From: Clostridiales bacterium
GTDB lineage: Bacteria > Bacillota > Clostridia > Oscillospirales > Oscillospiraceae
Reading direction: 5' to 3'
Length of the DNA stretch: 64,000 nucleotides
Assembly (NCBI GenBank): GCA_004553545.1
Contig: SFLD01000004.1
Span: forward strand, 1-64,000
Part shown: piece by piece, positions 8,563 to 15,917 of the stretch
How the letters are laid out: every line of letters starts with the position of its first letter
How positions within the stretch are numbered: the first letter of the stretch is position 1
The notes under the pieces: generated by a model
What the model saw: the letters and a program-made list of their open reading frames with translations, nothing else
Told to the model about the DNA's origin: nothing
Databases searched by the model: none
Position numbers and translations under genes: made by a program

Positions 8563-9510
8563 TCACTCTCTCACGGCGCGGTCCAGCAGGGCCGCGCCCA
8601 CGATGCCGGCGTCGTTTCCCATCTGGGCCCGCACCACCGCCGGGATGACCCCGCCGTGGCGGGCGTAGCTCTCCCGGGTCACGATCTCCCGCAGGGGCTG
8701 GAGCAGCAGGCTCTCTGGCGCAGCGGCAACGCCCCCGCCGATGGCCACCCGCTCCGGATGCAGCAGGTTGATGAGGTTCACCAATCCGCAGCCCAGCTCC
8801 TCTGCATACTCCCGGCAGAGGTGGACGGCCGCCGGGTCCCCCCGCTCCGCCGCCTGGAAGGTGGTCCTGCCGTCCACGGCGCCGTTCTCTCTGGCGACGG
8901 TGTGGAGAAGGCTGCGGGGAAAGGCCTCCATCTCCTCCTCCGTCCGGCGGATGAGGCCGGTGGCGGAGGCGTACTGCTCCCAGCAGCCCTTCCGGCCGCA
9001 GGTGCAGAGGCGGCCGCCGAAATGCGTCACCATGTGGCCCACCTCGCCTGCCATGCCGCAGCCGGTGTGGAGCTTCCCGTCCAGGATGAGCCCCGCGCCG
9101 ATGCCGGTACCCAGGGTCACGAGAAGGAAGTTCCGGATGCCCCGGCCCGCTCCCCGGAGGGCCTCCCCCACGGCAGCGCAGTCCGCGTCGTTTCCGAGCC
9201 GCACCGGCACATCCAGAGTCTCCCGGAACCAATCCGCAAGAGGCACGTCCCGCAGCGGCAGATTGCAGGTGTAGAGCACCTGTCCCTCCCGGACGGCGCC
9301 GGGGATGCCGATGCCCACGCCTATGATCTTCCCAGGGCGGACGCCCCCCTGGGCCGCCGCCTTCAGCGCCAGCTCCGCCAGGACCTTTGCGAAGTCCTGG
9401 CCGTCCGTGAACCGTCCCACCGGGGTACGGCAGACGGTGAGGATGTTCCCCTCCTCGTCCACCAGGCCCGCCTTGAGATTGGTGCCGCCAACATCGATGC
9501 CGATCCGCAT
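8563..9510 (-). CDS. ROK family sugar kinase (probable glucokinase)
   Basis: Sugar kinase of the ROK group, 315 residues from the second ATG. It shows the ATP-binding DVGGTNLKAG at the N-terminus and the sugar-binding LGNDADCAAVGEAL. The ROK zinc site is GHMVTHFGG followed by CTCGRKGCWEQYAS (CxCGxxGCxE). A clostridial ROK of this size is usually a glucokinase, but fructokinase or N-acetyl-sugar kinase cannot be excluded. The second ATG (9510) is eight bases from GGAG; the first (9516) is only two bases from it. It lies 12 bases after hprK and before murB, placing a hexose kinase directly behind the carbon-catabolite sensor kinase. Confidence 0.92.
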   Translation of the reverse strand: MRIGIDVGGTNLKAGLVDEEGNILTVCRTPVGRFTDGQDFAKVLAELALKAAAQGGVRPGKIIGVGIGIPGAVREGQVLYTCNLPLRDVPLADWFRETLDVPVRLGNDADCAAVGEALRGAGRGIRNFLLVTLGTGIGAGLILDGKLHTGCGMAGEVGHMVTHFGGRLCTCGRKGCWEQYASATGLIRRTEEEMEAFPRSLLHTVARENGAVDGRTTFQAAERGDPAAVHLCREYAEELGCGLVNLINLLHPERVAIGGGVAAAPESLLLQPLREIVTRESYARHGGVIPAVVRAQMGNDAGIVGAALLDRAVRE

Positions 9511-9522
9511 TTCCATCGCTCC

Positions 9523-10500
9523 TTACTTGCTGTCCCGCTTGGGCTCCGCCGGGTAATCCTGGCCGAAGTCCAGCTGCTTGCCTTCCGCCACGGCGTCCAC
9601 CCGGGAAGCCAGCTCTGCCGCCGCGTTGTGACCATAGTAGCGGTAGCGGTTGTTCATGGCCGCCACCTCCACGATGCTGGCCAGGGCGCGGCCCGGCCGC
9701 ACCGGCACCGTCAGGATGGGCACCTGCACATCCAGAATGGTCTCGTACTGATCCTCCATGCCCCAGCGGTCATAGACCTTCTTGTCATCCCAGGGCTCCA
9801 GCTTGATGATCATATCGATAAGGGCCGTAGTCTTGACGGCGCGCATGCCGAACATCTGCCGCACGTTGATGATGCCCACGCCCCGGAGCTCGATGAAGTG
9901 GCGGATGACCTCCGGCGCCGTGCCCTCCAGCTCGTTGGAGATCCGGCGGATCTCCACGGCGTCGTCCGACACCAGGCGGTGGCCCCGCATGATGAGGTCG
10001 ATGGCCAGCTCGCTCTTGCCGATGCCGGAGTCGCCCATCAGCAGCACACCGATGCCGTAGACATCCATCAGGACGCCGTGGCGGGTGACATAGGGCGCCA
10101 GCGCCCGGTTCAGATACTCGATGACATGGCTGGTGAAATCCACCGTGGTCTCGGTGGAGCGGAGGACGGTCCGGCCATAGGTCTTGGCGGAGTCCATGCA
10201 CTCCGGATAGCACTCCAGCTCCCGGGAGATGATGAGGGCCGGGATGCCATAGAGGAAGAGGTCGTCAAAGCACTTGCGCCGGTCCTCCGAGCAGAGGCCC
10301 TGCAGGTACATGTGCTCCGCCCGGCCGATGATCTGAAGGCGGTGGGGGTCGAAGTAGTCGTAGAAGCCCTGGAACTGCAGTCCCGGCCGGTTCAGGTCCG
10401 AGACGGTGAGCATGGCCTCCTGCATGTCGGCCCCCTCATGGAGCACCTCCAGCGAGAAGTCCTTGATGAATTTTGTGACCTTAACGCCCTTGCCCTTCAT
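9523..10500 (-). CDS. hprK: HPr kinase/phosphorylase (HprK)
   Basis: Bifunctional enzyme that phosphorylates and dephosphorylates HPr (and Crh) at Ser46, setting carbon catabolite repression with CcpA in low-GC Gram-positives. 325 residues. The conserved histidine is in TRHGVLMD near residue 139, and the P-loop GDSGIGKSE is near 155-163. The HprK signature LRGVGIINVRQMFG and the C-terminal KLEPWDDKK follow. AAGGAGG precedes the ATG at good spacing. It is the first gene of the minus operon that runs to dnaE, driven by the promoter at 10599-10627. Confidence 0.97.
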   Translation of the reverse strand: MKGKGVKVTKFIKDFSLEVLHEGADMQEAMLTVSDLNRPGLQFQGFYDYFDPHRLQIIGRAEHMYLQGLCSEDRRKCFDDLFLYGIPALIISRELECYPECMDSAKTYGRTVLRSTETTVDFTSHVIEYLNRALAPYVTRHGVLMDVYGIGVLLMGDSGIGKSELAIDLIMRGHRLVSDDAVEIRRISNELEGTAPEVIRHFIELRGVGIINVRQMFGMRAVKTTALIDMIIKLEPWDDKKVYDRWGMEDQYETILDVQVPILTVPVRPGRALASIVEVAAMNNRYRYYGHNAAAELASRVDAVAEGKQLDFGQDYPAEPKRDSK

Positions 10501-10598
10501 GGCGTTTCCTCCTTGGTGTCAGCCGGGAGCAGCAGTTCCCCGGCGCGGTTTTCGCCCAGCTCCCGGAGCGCGCGGCGCCGGGGCTTACAGTTCTTTTC

Positions 10599-10627
10599 AT
10601 TATATATGAATTCCCCGATTTTCGCAA
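10599..10627 (-). promoter_or_regulatory. SigA-type promoter for the hprK operon
   Basis: On the minus strand TTGCGA (10622-10627), 17 bases, then a perfect TATAAT (10599-10604). The leader before the hprK ATG is about 90 bases and GC-rich. Confidence 0.75.
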
Positions 10628-10682
10628 CACTTTCCCGCCGGCAGGAAATCGCGGAGTTTCACAAATTTTTTTCATTTTCCTC

Positions 10683-10711
10683 TTGCAATTACCGAAATTT
10701 TCTGTTACTAT
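10683..10711 (+). promoter_or_regulatory. SigA-type promoter for rpmB
   Basis: TTGCAA (10683-10688), 17 bases, TACTAT (10706-10711), in an AT-rich stretch 57 bases before the rpmB start. It is divergent from the hprK promoter about 60 bases away. Confidence 0.7.
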
Positions 10712-10767
10712 ATCAGACGTGCCTGTTGCAGGCACGCTGATTCCCCTACAGCAAGGAGGTGCAACGG

Positions 10768-10956
10768 ATGGCTAAGTGCGAGTTTTGCGATAAGGGTATG
10801 ACCTTCGGCATCAAGGTCTCTCATTCCCACAGACGTGCCAATCGTCCTTGGAAGCCCAATGTGAAACGTGTCAAGGCTATTGTCAACGGTACGCCTCGCC
10901 ATGTATATGTTTGTACCCGGTGTCTGCGCTCCGGTAAGGTTACCCGCGCGGTCTGA
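10768..10956 (+). CDS. rpmB: 50S ribosomal protein L28
   Basis: L28, 62 residues, large-subunit protein. Two cysteine pairs (CEFCDKG at the N-terminus, CTRCLRSG near the C-terminus) make it the zinc-binding C+ form. The ATG at 10768 is chosen because AAGGAGG ends eight bases before it; two upstream codons would only add MQR. It is monocistronic, between its own promoter and a strong terminator. Confidence 0.98.
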   Translation: MAKCEFCDKGMTFGIKVSHSHRRANRPWKPNVKRVKAIVNGTPRHVYVCTRCLRSGKVTRAV

Positions 10957-10978
10957 GTTCAATCGTCACAGGAAAAGT

Positions 10979-11007
10979 CCCCGAGCCGTCAGGCCCGGGG
11001 CTTTTTT
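10979..11007 (+). terminator. Rho-independent terminator of rpmB
   Basis: Stem CCCCGAGCC / GGCCCGGGG with one mismatch and loop gtca, followed by six T. Confidence 0.9.
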
Positions 11008-11097
11008 CGTTCTCCCCTGCTCTTGACTACCCCCTTCCCTTTCCTGTGATCTCCCGCAGCATATACGACGGAGAATATCGCGAAGCGACAGATGGAG

Positions 11098-11122
11098 AAA
11101 AGCCGCCCCGGTTGGGGCGGCT
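11098..11122 (-). terminator. Terminator of the DUF951 / small-peptide operon
   Basis: Perfect nine-base stem AGCCGCCCC/GGGGCGGCT with a four-base loop. On the minus strand it is followed by TTTT. A second perfect hairpin (11150-11158 with 11171-11179, CGGGCGAGA arms) lies between it and the small gene but lacks a T run. Confidence 0.7.
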
Positions 11123-11183
11123 CTCTTGTCTTTGAGGCAGTCTTCCTTTTCTCGCCCGAAATACCAGTTCCGGGCGAGATCAT

Positions 11184-11273
11184 TTATAGGTACGGCAGCA
11201 CGACCGAGGCCAGCAGGGCCAGGATCATGACGATCACCAGGATCAGTGCCATCACACGGGTCTTCCGGTTCAT
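11184..11273 (-). CDS. 29-residue single-pass membrane peptide (Prli42/DUF4044-like)
   Basis: A short gene: MNRKTRV, then one hydrophobic helix of about 20 residues (MALILVIVMILALLASVV) and LPYL-stop. GGAGGAGGGGAG lies directly upstream, and the ATG overlaps the stop of the DUF951 gene by four bases (ATGA), which supports real, coupled translation. Basic N-terminus plus one helix resembles Prli42, the stressosome-linked miniprotein of Listeria, and DUF4044 peptides; that likeness is by form only. Two hairpins follow the stop. Confidence 0.7.
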   Translation of the reverse strand: MNRKTRVMALILVIVMILALLASVVLPYL

Positions 11274-11461
11274 TCTCTCCCCTCCTCCGTGATGATCTTC
11301 CGGATGCTTTTCTCCACCTTCCGGCGGGGCAGCATCAGCTCATGGCCGCAGCCGGTGCAGCGGAGCTTGATATCCATCCCCACACGCAGCACCTCCCAGG
11401 TATTGCTGCCGCAGGGGTGCTGCTTCTTCAGTTCCACCTTGTCATGCAGGTGCAGCTCCAT
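11270..11461 (-). CDS. DUF951 domain-containing protein
   Basis: 63-residue protein of the DUF951 family, widespread in Firmicutes with no established role. It begins MELHLHDKVELKKQHPCGS, continues with WEVLRVGMDIKLRCTGCGHE, and ends in a basic MLPRRKVEKSIRKI. The CxxCGH pair and the earlier HPCG suggest metal binding; the basic tail suggests nucleic-acid contact (inference). The ATG is 100 bases from the divergent S1-domain gene. It is translationally coupled to the downstream 29-residue membrane peptide. Confidence 0.9.
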   Translation of the reverse strand: MELHLHDKVELKKQHPCGSNTWEVLRVGMDIKLRCTGCGHELMLPRRKVEKSIRKIITEEGRE

Positions 11462-11561
11462 TTTTCTTTCCTCCCGTCAACTTCCGCTGCGGCGCTTCAT
11501 ACCTTTCAGATAGGATACCCGCCAAATCAACGCCGCCCCAGGCGGCAGATGGGATGATCGT

Positions 11562-12542
11562 ATGCCGTATAACAGCCTCTACCTGCCGGAGGACCTGCGC
11601 CCTGCCCGGCCGCCGGATCTCACGACCCTTCGGGCGGCGCTGGAGGACCGCCGCATCCTGGAAACTCCCGTTCTCCGCTGCGACGCCGGCCGCACGCTCC
11701 ACCTGGCTCTCGCCCAAGGCGAGGCGCTGCTGCCGCCGGAGGAGGCCATCGCCCCCTGGATCAGCGGCGCGGGACGGGACATCGCCCTCCTCTCCCTGGT
11801 GGGGCGATCCGTTGCCTTCCAGGTCACGGACATCCGCGCCGACCAGCGGGGCGCGCCCCAGGTCTTCCTCTCCCGCCGCGCCGCCCAGGAGGCGGCCAGG
11901 GAGCATCTTCTCTCCCTCCGCCCCGGCAGCGTGCTCCGGGCCAAGGTGACGCATCTTGCCGCCTTCGGGGCATTCTGCGACATCGGCTGCGGGGTCATCG
12001 CCATGCTGCCGCTGGAAAACCTCTCCGTGGCCCGGACGTCCCATCCGGGGGAGCGGCTTCGGGTGGGGCAGCGGCTGCCGGTGGTCCTGGCCAGGATCGA
12101 CCCCGCCATCCCACGCTTTACCCTCAGCTGCAAAGAGCTTCTCGGCACCTGGCTGGAGAATGCCAGCCGCTTCGCGCCGGGGGACACCGTCCCCGGCATC
12201 GTCCGCTCCGTCCGGGACTATGGGGTCTTCGTAGAGCTGACGCCCAATCTCTCAGGCCTGGCCCAGCTCCGGGAGGACCTGAGCCCCGGAGACCGGGTCT
12301 CCGTCCAGATCCGTTCCCTCCGGCCGGAACGGATGAAGATCAAGCTCCAGATCGTGGAGAAGCTGCCGCCCCGGGAGGGGCCGGAGCCCCTGCCCTTTGT
12401 CCTGACGGATGGCGTCCTGCCCCGCTGGCGCTACTCGCCGCCGGACTATGCGCGTCCCCCGGTGGAGACGGTGTTCTTCGACGCCCCGGCGCCTTCGCCG
12501 GAGGAGCCGCCGGCCCTCCGGGGCTGGCAGGCGGAGGGTTAG
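11562..12542 (+). CDS. S1 RNA-binding domain protein
   Basis: 326-residue protein with two S1 (OB-fold) motifs. The first is near residues 120-190 (LRPGSVLRAKVTHLAAFGAF, then IGCGVIAMLPLENLS); the second is near 206-265 (FAPGDTVPGIVRSVRDYGVF, then LTPNLSGLAQL). The N-terminal 110 residues resemble the non-S1 head found in short clostridial ribosomal protein S1-like proteins. The C-terminus is Pro-rich. It could be the organism's S1-like translation factor or a separate RNA-binding regulator. The ribosome site is weak (GGGATG). It is divergent from DUF951 and convergent with rarA; I see no clear terminator in the 77-base gap. Confidence 0.85.
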   Translation: MPYNSLYLPEDLRPARPPDLTTLRAALEDRRILETPVLRCDAGRTLHLALAQGEALLPPEEAIAPWISGAGRDIALLSLVGRSVAFQVTDIRADQRGAPQVFLSRRAAQEAAREHLLSLRPGSVLRAKVTHLAAFGAFCDIGCGVIAMLPLENLSVARTSHPGERLRVGQRLPVVLARIDPAIPRFTLSCKELLGTWLENASRFAPGDTVPGIVRSVRDYGVFVELTPNLSGLAQLREDLSPGDRVSVQIRSLRPERMKIKLQIVEKLPPREGPEPLPFVLTDGVLPRWRYSPPDYARPPVETVFFDAPAPSPEEPPALRGWQAEG

Positions 12543-12619
12543 CGGATCAAAGCAAAGCTGTTTTCCTACCAGTAAAGCAATATCACTTCACGGGTATTTT
12601 GCCATAAGATCAAAGGGTT

Positions 12620-13882
12620 TCACTTGCCCTTGATCTTCTCCCAGTAGGCCCGGGCGGCCTGCTCGGTCTTGTTGTCGCCGTATTCATAGTAGTGCGCGTT
12701 TTTGATGGCATCCGGAAAGTACTGCTGGCGTACCCAATGGCCGGGATAGCTGTGGGGATACTGATAGCCCTGCTCCCGCTCCATGCCGGTGGAGTCCGCG
12801 TGGACGTTCTGCAGCTCTCTGGGCACGTCCCCGGTTTTTCCGTGCTTCACGTCCGACCAGGCCTTGCCGATGCCCTCCACCACGCTGTTGGATTTCGGCG
12901 CGGTGGCAAGGAGGATGGCCGCCTGGGCCAGGGGCAGCTGCGCTTCCGGTAGCCCCAGTTGCATGGCGGTATCCACGCATGCCTTCACGATGGAGATGGC
13001 CTGGGGGTAGGCCATGCCGATATCCTCACTGGCGGAGCAGAGGAGGCGGCGGCAGGGGGTCACCAGGTCCCCGGCCTCCAGGAAGCGGGCCAGGTAGTGG
13101 AGAGCCGCGTCCGGGTCGCTGCCCCGGAGGGACTTCATCAGGGCGGAGGCCAGGTCATACATGGCATCGCCGCCCCGGTCGTAGCGCATGGCGCTGCGCT
13201 GGGCCACCTGCTCCACGTCGGAAAGGGTGAGGCACAGCTCCCCGTCCCGGGGCTTTGCCGCCTGGCAGAGGAGCTCCACGGCGTTGATGGACTTCCGGAC
13301 ATCGCCGCCGCAGGCGGTGGCGATGGCGGCGGGGACGCCATCCTCCCAGCGGAGGGGCAGGGCGGCCCGGCCCTTCTCGATGGCCAGGGCCCGCTCCACG
13401 GCGATCTGGACCTCCTTCGGCTCCACTGCCTTGAACTCGAAGACCGTGGACCGGGAGAGGAGGGCGCCGTAGACGTAGAAATAGGGGTTCTCCGTGGTGG
13501 CGGCAATGAGGGTCAGCTGACCGTTCTCCATGAACTCCAGCAGGGACTGCTGCTGCTTCTTGTTGAAGTACTGGATCTCATCCAGGTACAGAAGGATGCC
13601 GCCGGGGGCCAGGAGGGTCCCCACGTCGGCGATGATGTCCTTGATGTCCTGGAGGGAGGCTGTGGTGGCGTTGAGCCGGTGGAGGGTCTTGTTGGTGCGC
13701 TGGGCGATGAGGTTCGCCACCGTGGTCTTGCCGGTACCCGGCGGGCCGTAGAAGACCATGTTCACCGAGGAGCCGCTCTCAATGAGACGGCGCAGCACCG
13801 CGCCCTCCCCCAATAGATGCTTCTGCCCCACCACCTCGTCCAGTGTCTGGGGGCGGATCTCGTCCGCCAGGGGTCTGCGCAT
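12620..13882 (-). CDS. rarA: Replication-associated recombination protein A (RarA/MgsA)
   Basis: AAA+ ATPase of the RarA/MgsA/WRNIP1 family that acts at stalled forks; 420 residues. Walker A FYGPPGTGKTTVA is near 44-56, Walker B is LLYLDEIQYF, and sensor 1 is LIAATTENPYF. The C-terminal tetramerisation region contains LPEAQLPLAQAAILLATAPKSN and SYPGHWVRQQYFPD. The ATG at 13882 (MRRPLADEIRPQ) has GGAGGGG seven bases upstream; the frame stays open far upstream only because the DNA is GC-rich. It is divergent from nth. Confidence 0.97.
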   Translation of the reverse strand: MRRPLADEIRPQTLDEVVGQKHLLGEGAVLRRLIESGSSVNMVFYGPPGTGKTTVANLIAQRTNKTLHRLNATTASLQDIKDIIADVGTLLAPGGILLYLDEIQYFNKKQQQSLLEFMENGQLTLIAATTENPYFYVYGALLSRSTVFEFKAVEPKEVQIAVERALAIEKGRAALPLRWEDGVPAAIATACGGDVRKSINAVELLCQAAKPRDGELCLTLSDVEQVAQRSAMRYDRGGDAMYDLASALMKSLRGSDPDAALHYLARFLEAGDLVTPCRRLLCSASEDIGMAYPQAISIVKACVDTAMQLGLPEAQLPLAQAAILLATAPKSNSVVEGIGKAWSDVKHGKTGDVPRELQNVHADSTGMEREQGYQYPHSYPGHWVRQQYFPDAIKNAHYYEYGDNKTEQAARAYWEKIKGK

Positions 13883-13929
13883 GGCGAATCCCCTCCTTCC
13901 TGCCGCTCCCTGAAGGAGCTTGGCAAGAT

Positions 13930-13958
13930 AGTATAGCACATCTCCCGGCGCTTTTCCA
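13930..13958 (-). promoter_or_regulatory. Possible promoter of rarA
   Basis: Minus strand TGGAAA (13953-13958), 17 bases, TATACT (13930-13935). The -10 is good, the -35 matches four of six. Confidence 0.4.
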
Positions 13959-14056
13959 GTCCCCTTCCCGCTTTTCCGCGCGGGATGTGAAAACTGTTGC
14001 ATTTCCCACTCGCATCCCGGCGGAAACTGTGGTATTCTAAGGGCGAGGTGAGAGAT

Positions 14057-14695
14057 ATGGCAAGCAAAGCCGCGGTCAAGCGGATCATTGAAACCCTGAA
14101 GGGCCTCTACCCCGACGCCCTCTGCTCCCTGCAGTATGAGAAGGACTACGAGCTCCTGTTCTCCGTGCGGCTCTCGGCCCAGTGTACCGACGCCCGGGTG
14201 AATCAGGTGACGCCCGCCCTCTTCGCCCGCTTCCCCACCCTGGAGAGCTTCGCCCAGGCAGAGCCGGAGGAGGTGGAGCCCTACATCCGCTCCTGCGGCT
14301 TCTTCCACGGAAAGGCCCGGGACCTGATCGGCTGCGCCCGGCAGCTCATCGAGCGCTTTGACGGGAAGGTCCCCGGCACCATGGAGGAGCTCACGAGCCT
14401 GCCCGGCGTGGGACGGAAGACGGCGAACCTTATCCTGGGAGACGTCTATCACCAGCCCGCCTACGTCTGCGACACCCACTGCATCCGCATCACGGGACGG
14501 CTGGGGCTCACGGACGGCTCCAAGGACCCGCTGCAGGTGGAGCGGCAGCTCCGGGCCATCCTGCCGCCGGAGGAGAGCTCGGACTTCTGCCACCGGATGG
14601 TGCTCTTTGGCCGGGACGTCTGCACCGCCCGCTCCCCCAAGTGCGAAAACTGCCCCCTCAGGGCCGACTGCGCCGCCGCCAAGGCGGAGAAATAG
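14057..14695 (+). CDS. nth: Endonuclease III
   Basis: Base-excision-repair DNA glycosylase/AP lyase for oxidised pyrimidines, 212 residues. The helix-hairpin-helix LPGVGRKTANLILGD includes the catalytic lysine K121, and the catalytic aspartate is D139 in VCDTHCIRITGRLG. The C-terminal 4Fe-4S motif is complete (C-x6-C-x2-C-x5-C, from CTARSPKC to ADC). I chose ATG 14057 (MASKAAVKRI) with GAGGTGAG upstream over an in-frame ATG at 13997, which would add 20 unrelated residues. A strong terminator follows. Confidence 0.97.
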   Translation: MASKAAVKRIIETLKGLYPDALCSLQYEKDYELLFSVRLSAQCTDARVNQVTPALFARFPTLESFAQAEPEEVEPYIRSCGFFHGKARDLIGCARQLIERFDGKVPGTMEELTSLPGVGRKTANLILGDVYHQPAYVCDTHCIRITGRLGLTDGSKDPLQVERQLRAILPPEESSDFCHRMVLFGRDVCTARSPKCENCPLRADCAAAKAEK

Positions 14696-14712
14696 ATACC
14701 CTTCTGCCGGAA

Positions 14713-14744
14713 ACGTGCCTGCGTGAAAGCGCAGGCACGTTTTT
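14713..14744 (+). terminator. Rho-independent terminator of nth
   Basis: Perfect 11-base stem ACGTGCCTGCG / CGCAGGCACGT with a six-base loop, followed by four further T. Confidence 0.9.
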
Positions 14745-14789
14745 CTGTCCTGCCGCATAGACTGACGGCAGGAGCATAGGAGGTGGAAC

Positions 14790-15047
14790 ATGGACGAAAA
14801 CGCGAAACGGCTGATGGCGTCCCTGCAGCAGGACCCGGCAAAGATCCAGGCCCTCCTGCGCAGCGGCGATGGCCAGACCTTGCTTCGGATGCTAACGGAG
14901 CGGGACCAGGGCGCAGCCCTGCAGCACGCGGCCCAGAGCGCCGCCCAGGGCCAGACGGAGGAGCTGCAGCGGATGCTCTCCCAGGTGATGGGGAGCCGCG
15001 AGGGGGCGGCCCTCATCCAGCGCATCCAGAAGGCAGTGCAGAAGTAG
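14790..15047 (+). CDS. Hypothetical protein, first of an uncharacterised three-gene cluster
   Basis: 85 residues, entirely helical and soluble, rich in Gln, Ala and Leu (MDENAKRLMASLQQDPAKIQ, later QRMLSQVMGSREG). No cysteine, no membrane segment, no motif I can name. AGGAGGTG lies seven bases before the ATG, so it should be well translated. It is separated from nth by the terminator and by a seven-base inverted repeat (CCTGCCG/CGGCAGG, 14749-14772). It is followed after 21 bases by a gene whose product has a similar DP-x-M-x-x-I-x-x-L pattern, so the two may be distant relatives. Confidence 0.75.
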   Translation: MDENAKRLMASLQQDPAKIQALLRSGDGQTLLRMLTERDQGAALQHAAQSAAQGQTEELQRMLSQVMGSREGAALIQRIQKAVQK

Positions 15048-15068
15048 GTGTGACGGGGAGGCAGCGGC

Positions 15069-15524
15069 ATGAGCGAGTTCGATGAAAAACTGAATGCCCT
15101 GCTCTCGGACCCCGGCAGCATGGCAAAAATCATGGAGCTGGCCCAATCCCTGGGGGGACCGGCGGGCAGCGGGCAGGCTCCGCCTCCCCAGGGACCGCCG
15201 CCAGCGGGAGGCAACCCCTCCCCCGGACCTTCTCCGGGAAACGGCGGCTTTCCAGGCGGCGCTCCGTCCCCGCCGGGAAGCGGTCCGCCGGACCTGGGGT
15301 CCCTTCTCGGCGGGCTGGACCCCGCCATGCTAGCTCGGCTCCTGCCTCTGGCCCAGGAATTGGGCGGAGCCCAGAACAGTCAGGCGGCGGCCCTGCTCTT
15401 CGCCCTGCAGCCCTATCTGAAGCCGGAGCGGCAGGCCAACGTGCCGAGAGCCCTGCAGCTGGCAAGGCTCCTGCGGCTGGGGAAGCGGTTCCTCCGGGAC
15501 CGGGAGGGAGGCGGCCTTGTATAA
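15069..15524 (+). CDS. Hypothetical protein with Pro/Gly-rich linker, second gene of cluster
   Basis: 151 residues in three parts. An N-terminal helix (LLSDPGSMAKIMELAQSLGG) comes first, then about 55 residues almost only Pro, Gly and Ser. A C-terminal helical part repeats the first motif (GLDPAMLARLLPLAQELGG) and adds a basic helix (ARLLRLGKRFLRDREG). The duplicated DP-x-M-x-x-hydrophobic-x-LAQ-x-LGG unit recalls short helical adaptor repeats such as STI1, but this is a likeness only. GGGGAGG stands seven bases before the ATG. Its 3' end overlaps the next gene by eight bases. No known family assigned. Confidence 0.75.
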   Translation: MSEFDEKLNALLSDPGSMAKIMELAQSLGGPAGSGQAPPPQGPPPAGGNPSPGPSPGNGGFPGGAPSPPGSGPPDLGSLLGGLDPAMLARLLPLAQELGGAQNSQAAALLFALQPYLKPERQANVPRALQLARLLRLGKRFLRDREGGGLV

Positions 15525-15876
15525 CCGATACATCCGCAATGACCAGGGGACCTACACCCGCATCCCGGAGGAGGACACCCCGCCCAGGACGGCCCCGGAG
15601 GGGCCTCCCCCGCCGCCTTCCGGCGGGATGGGCGGCCCTGCAGGACCGGGAAGCGGCCCTCCCCCGCCGGGAAACGCACCCCCTCCGCCGGGGGGCGGGC
15701 TCTTCGGCGGATTTCCCCCAGTGGGAGGTGGAGACCTGCGAAAACTCCTGGACCGCTTCCACCTGGACCGCATCGACAGCGGGGACCTGCTGCTCCTGGG
15801 GCTGCTCTTCCTTCTCTACCGGGAGGGGGCGGACGAGGAGCTGCTCTTCGCCCTGGGGCTTTTGCTGATCCTGTGA
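15517..15876 (+). CDS. Hypothetical Pro/Gly-rich protein with hydrophobic C-terminus, third gene of cluster
   Basis: 119 residues starting at TTG 15517 (MYNRYIRNDQGTYTRIPEED), inside the end of the upstream gene. A GGGAGGGAGG ribosome site lies just upstream. The middle 50 residues are Pro/Gly-rich. The C-terminus has an amphipathic helix (LRKLLDRFHLDRIDSGDLL) and two short hydrophobic stretches (LLLLGLLFLLY and LLFALGLLLIL) around REGADEE, which suggests a membrane hairpin. I recall similar unnamed proteins in other cluster IV genomes but cannot verify this. A bidirectional terminator follows. Confidence 0.75.
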   Translation: MYNRYIRNDQGTYTRIPEEDTPPRTAPEGPPPPPSGGMGGPAGPGSGPPPPGNAPPPPGGGLFGGFPPVGGGDLRKLLDRFHLDRIDSGDLLLLGLLFLLYREGADEELLFALGLLLIL

Positions 15877-15882
15877 AAAACC

Positions 15883-15909
15883 GCGGCGCATCCGGAAAGG
15901 ATGCGCCGC
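15883..15909. terminator. Bidirectional terminator between convergent operons
   Basis: Perfect 11-base stem GCGGCGCATCC/GGATGCGCCGC with a five-base loop. T runs lie on both sides (TTTCATTT on plus, TTTTTC on minus). Confidence 0.85.
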
Positions 15910-15917
15910 AGTTTCAT

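Noticed and set aside
10989..11183. 64-codon minus-strand frame between rpmB and the small peptide
   Set aside because: It reads through two terminator hairpins and has no ribosome site.
13883..15328. Upstream extension of the rarA frame to 902 codons
   Set aside because: The extension runs through nth and the genes at 14790-15328 on the other strand, and RarA has a well-placed start with a ribosome site at 13882.
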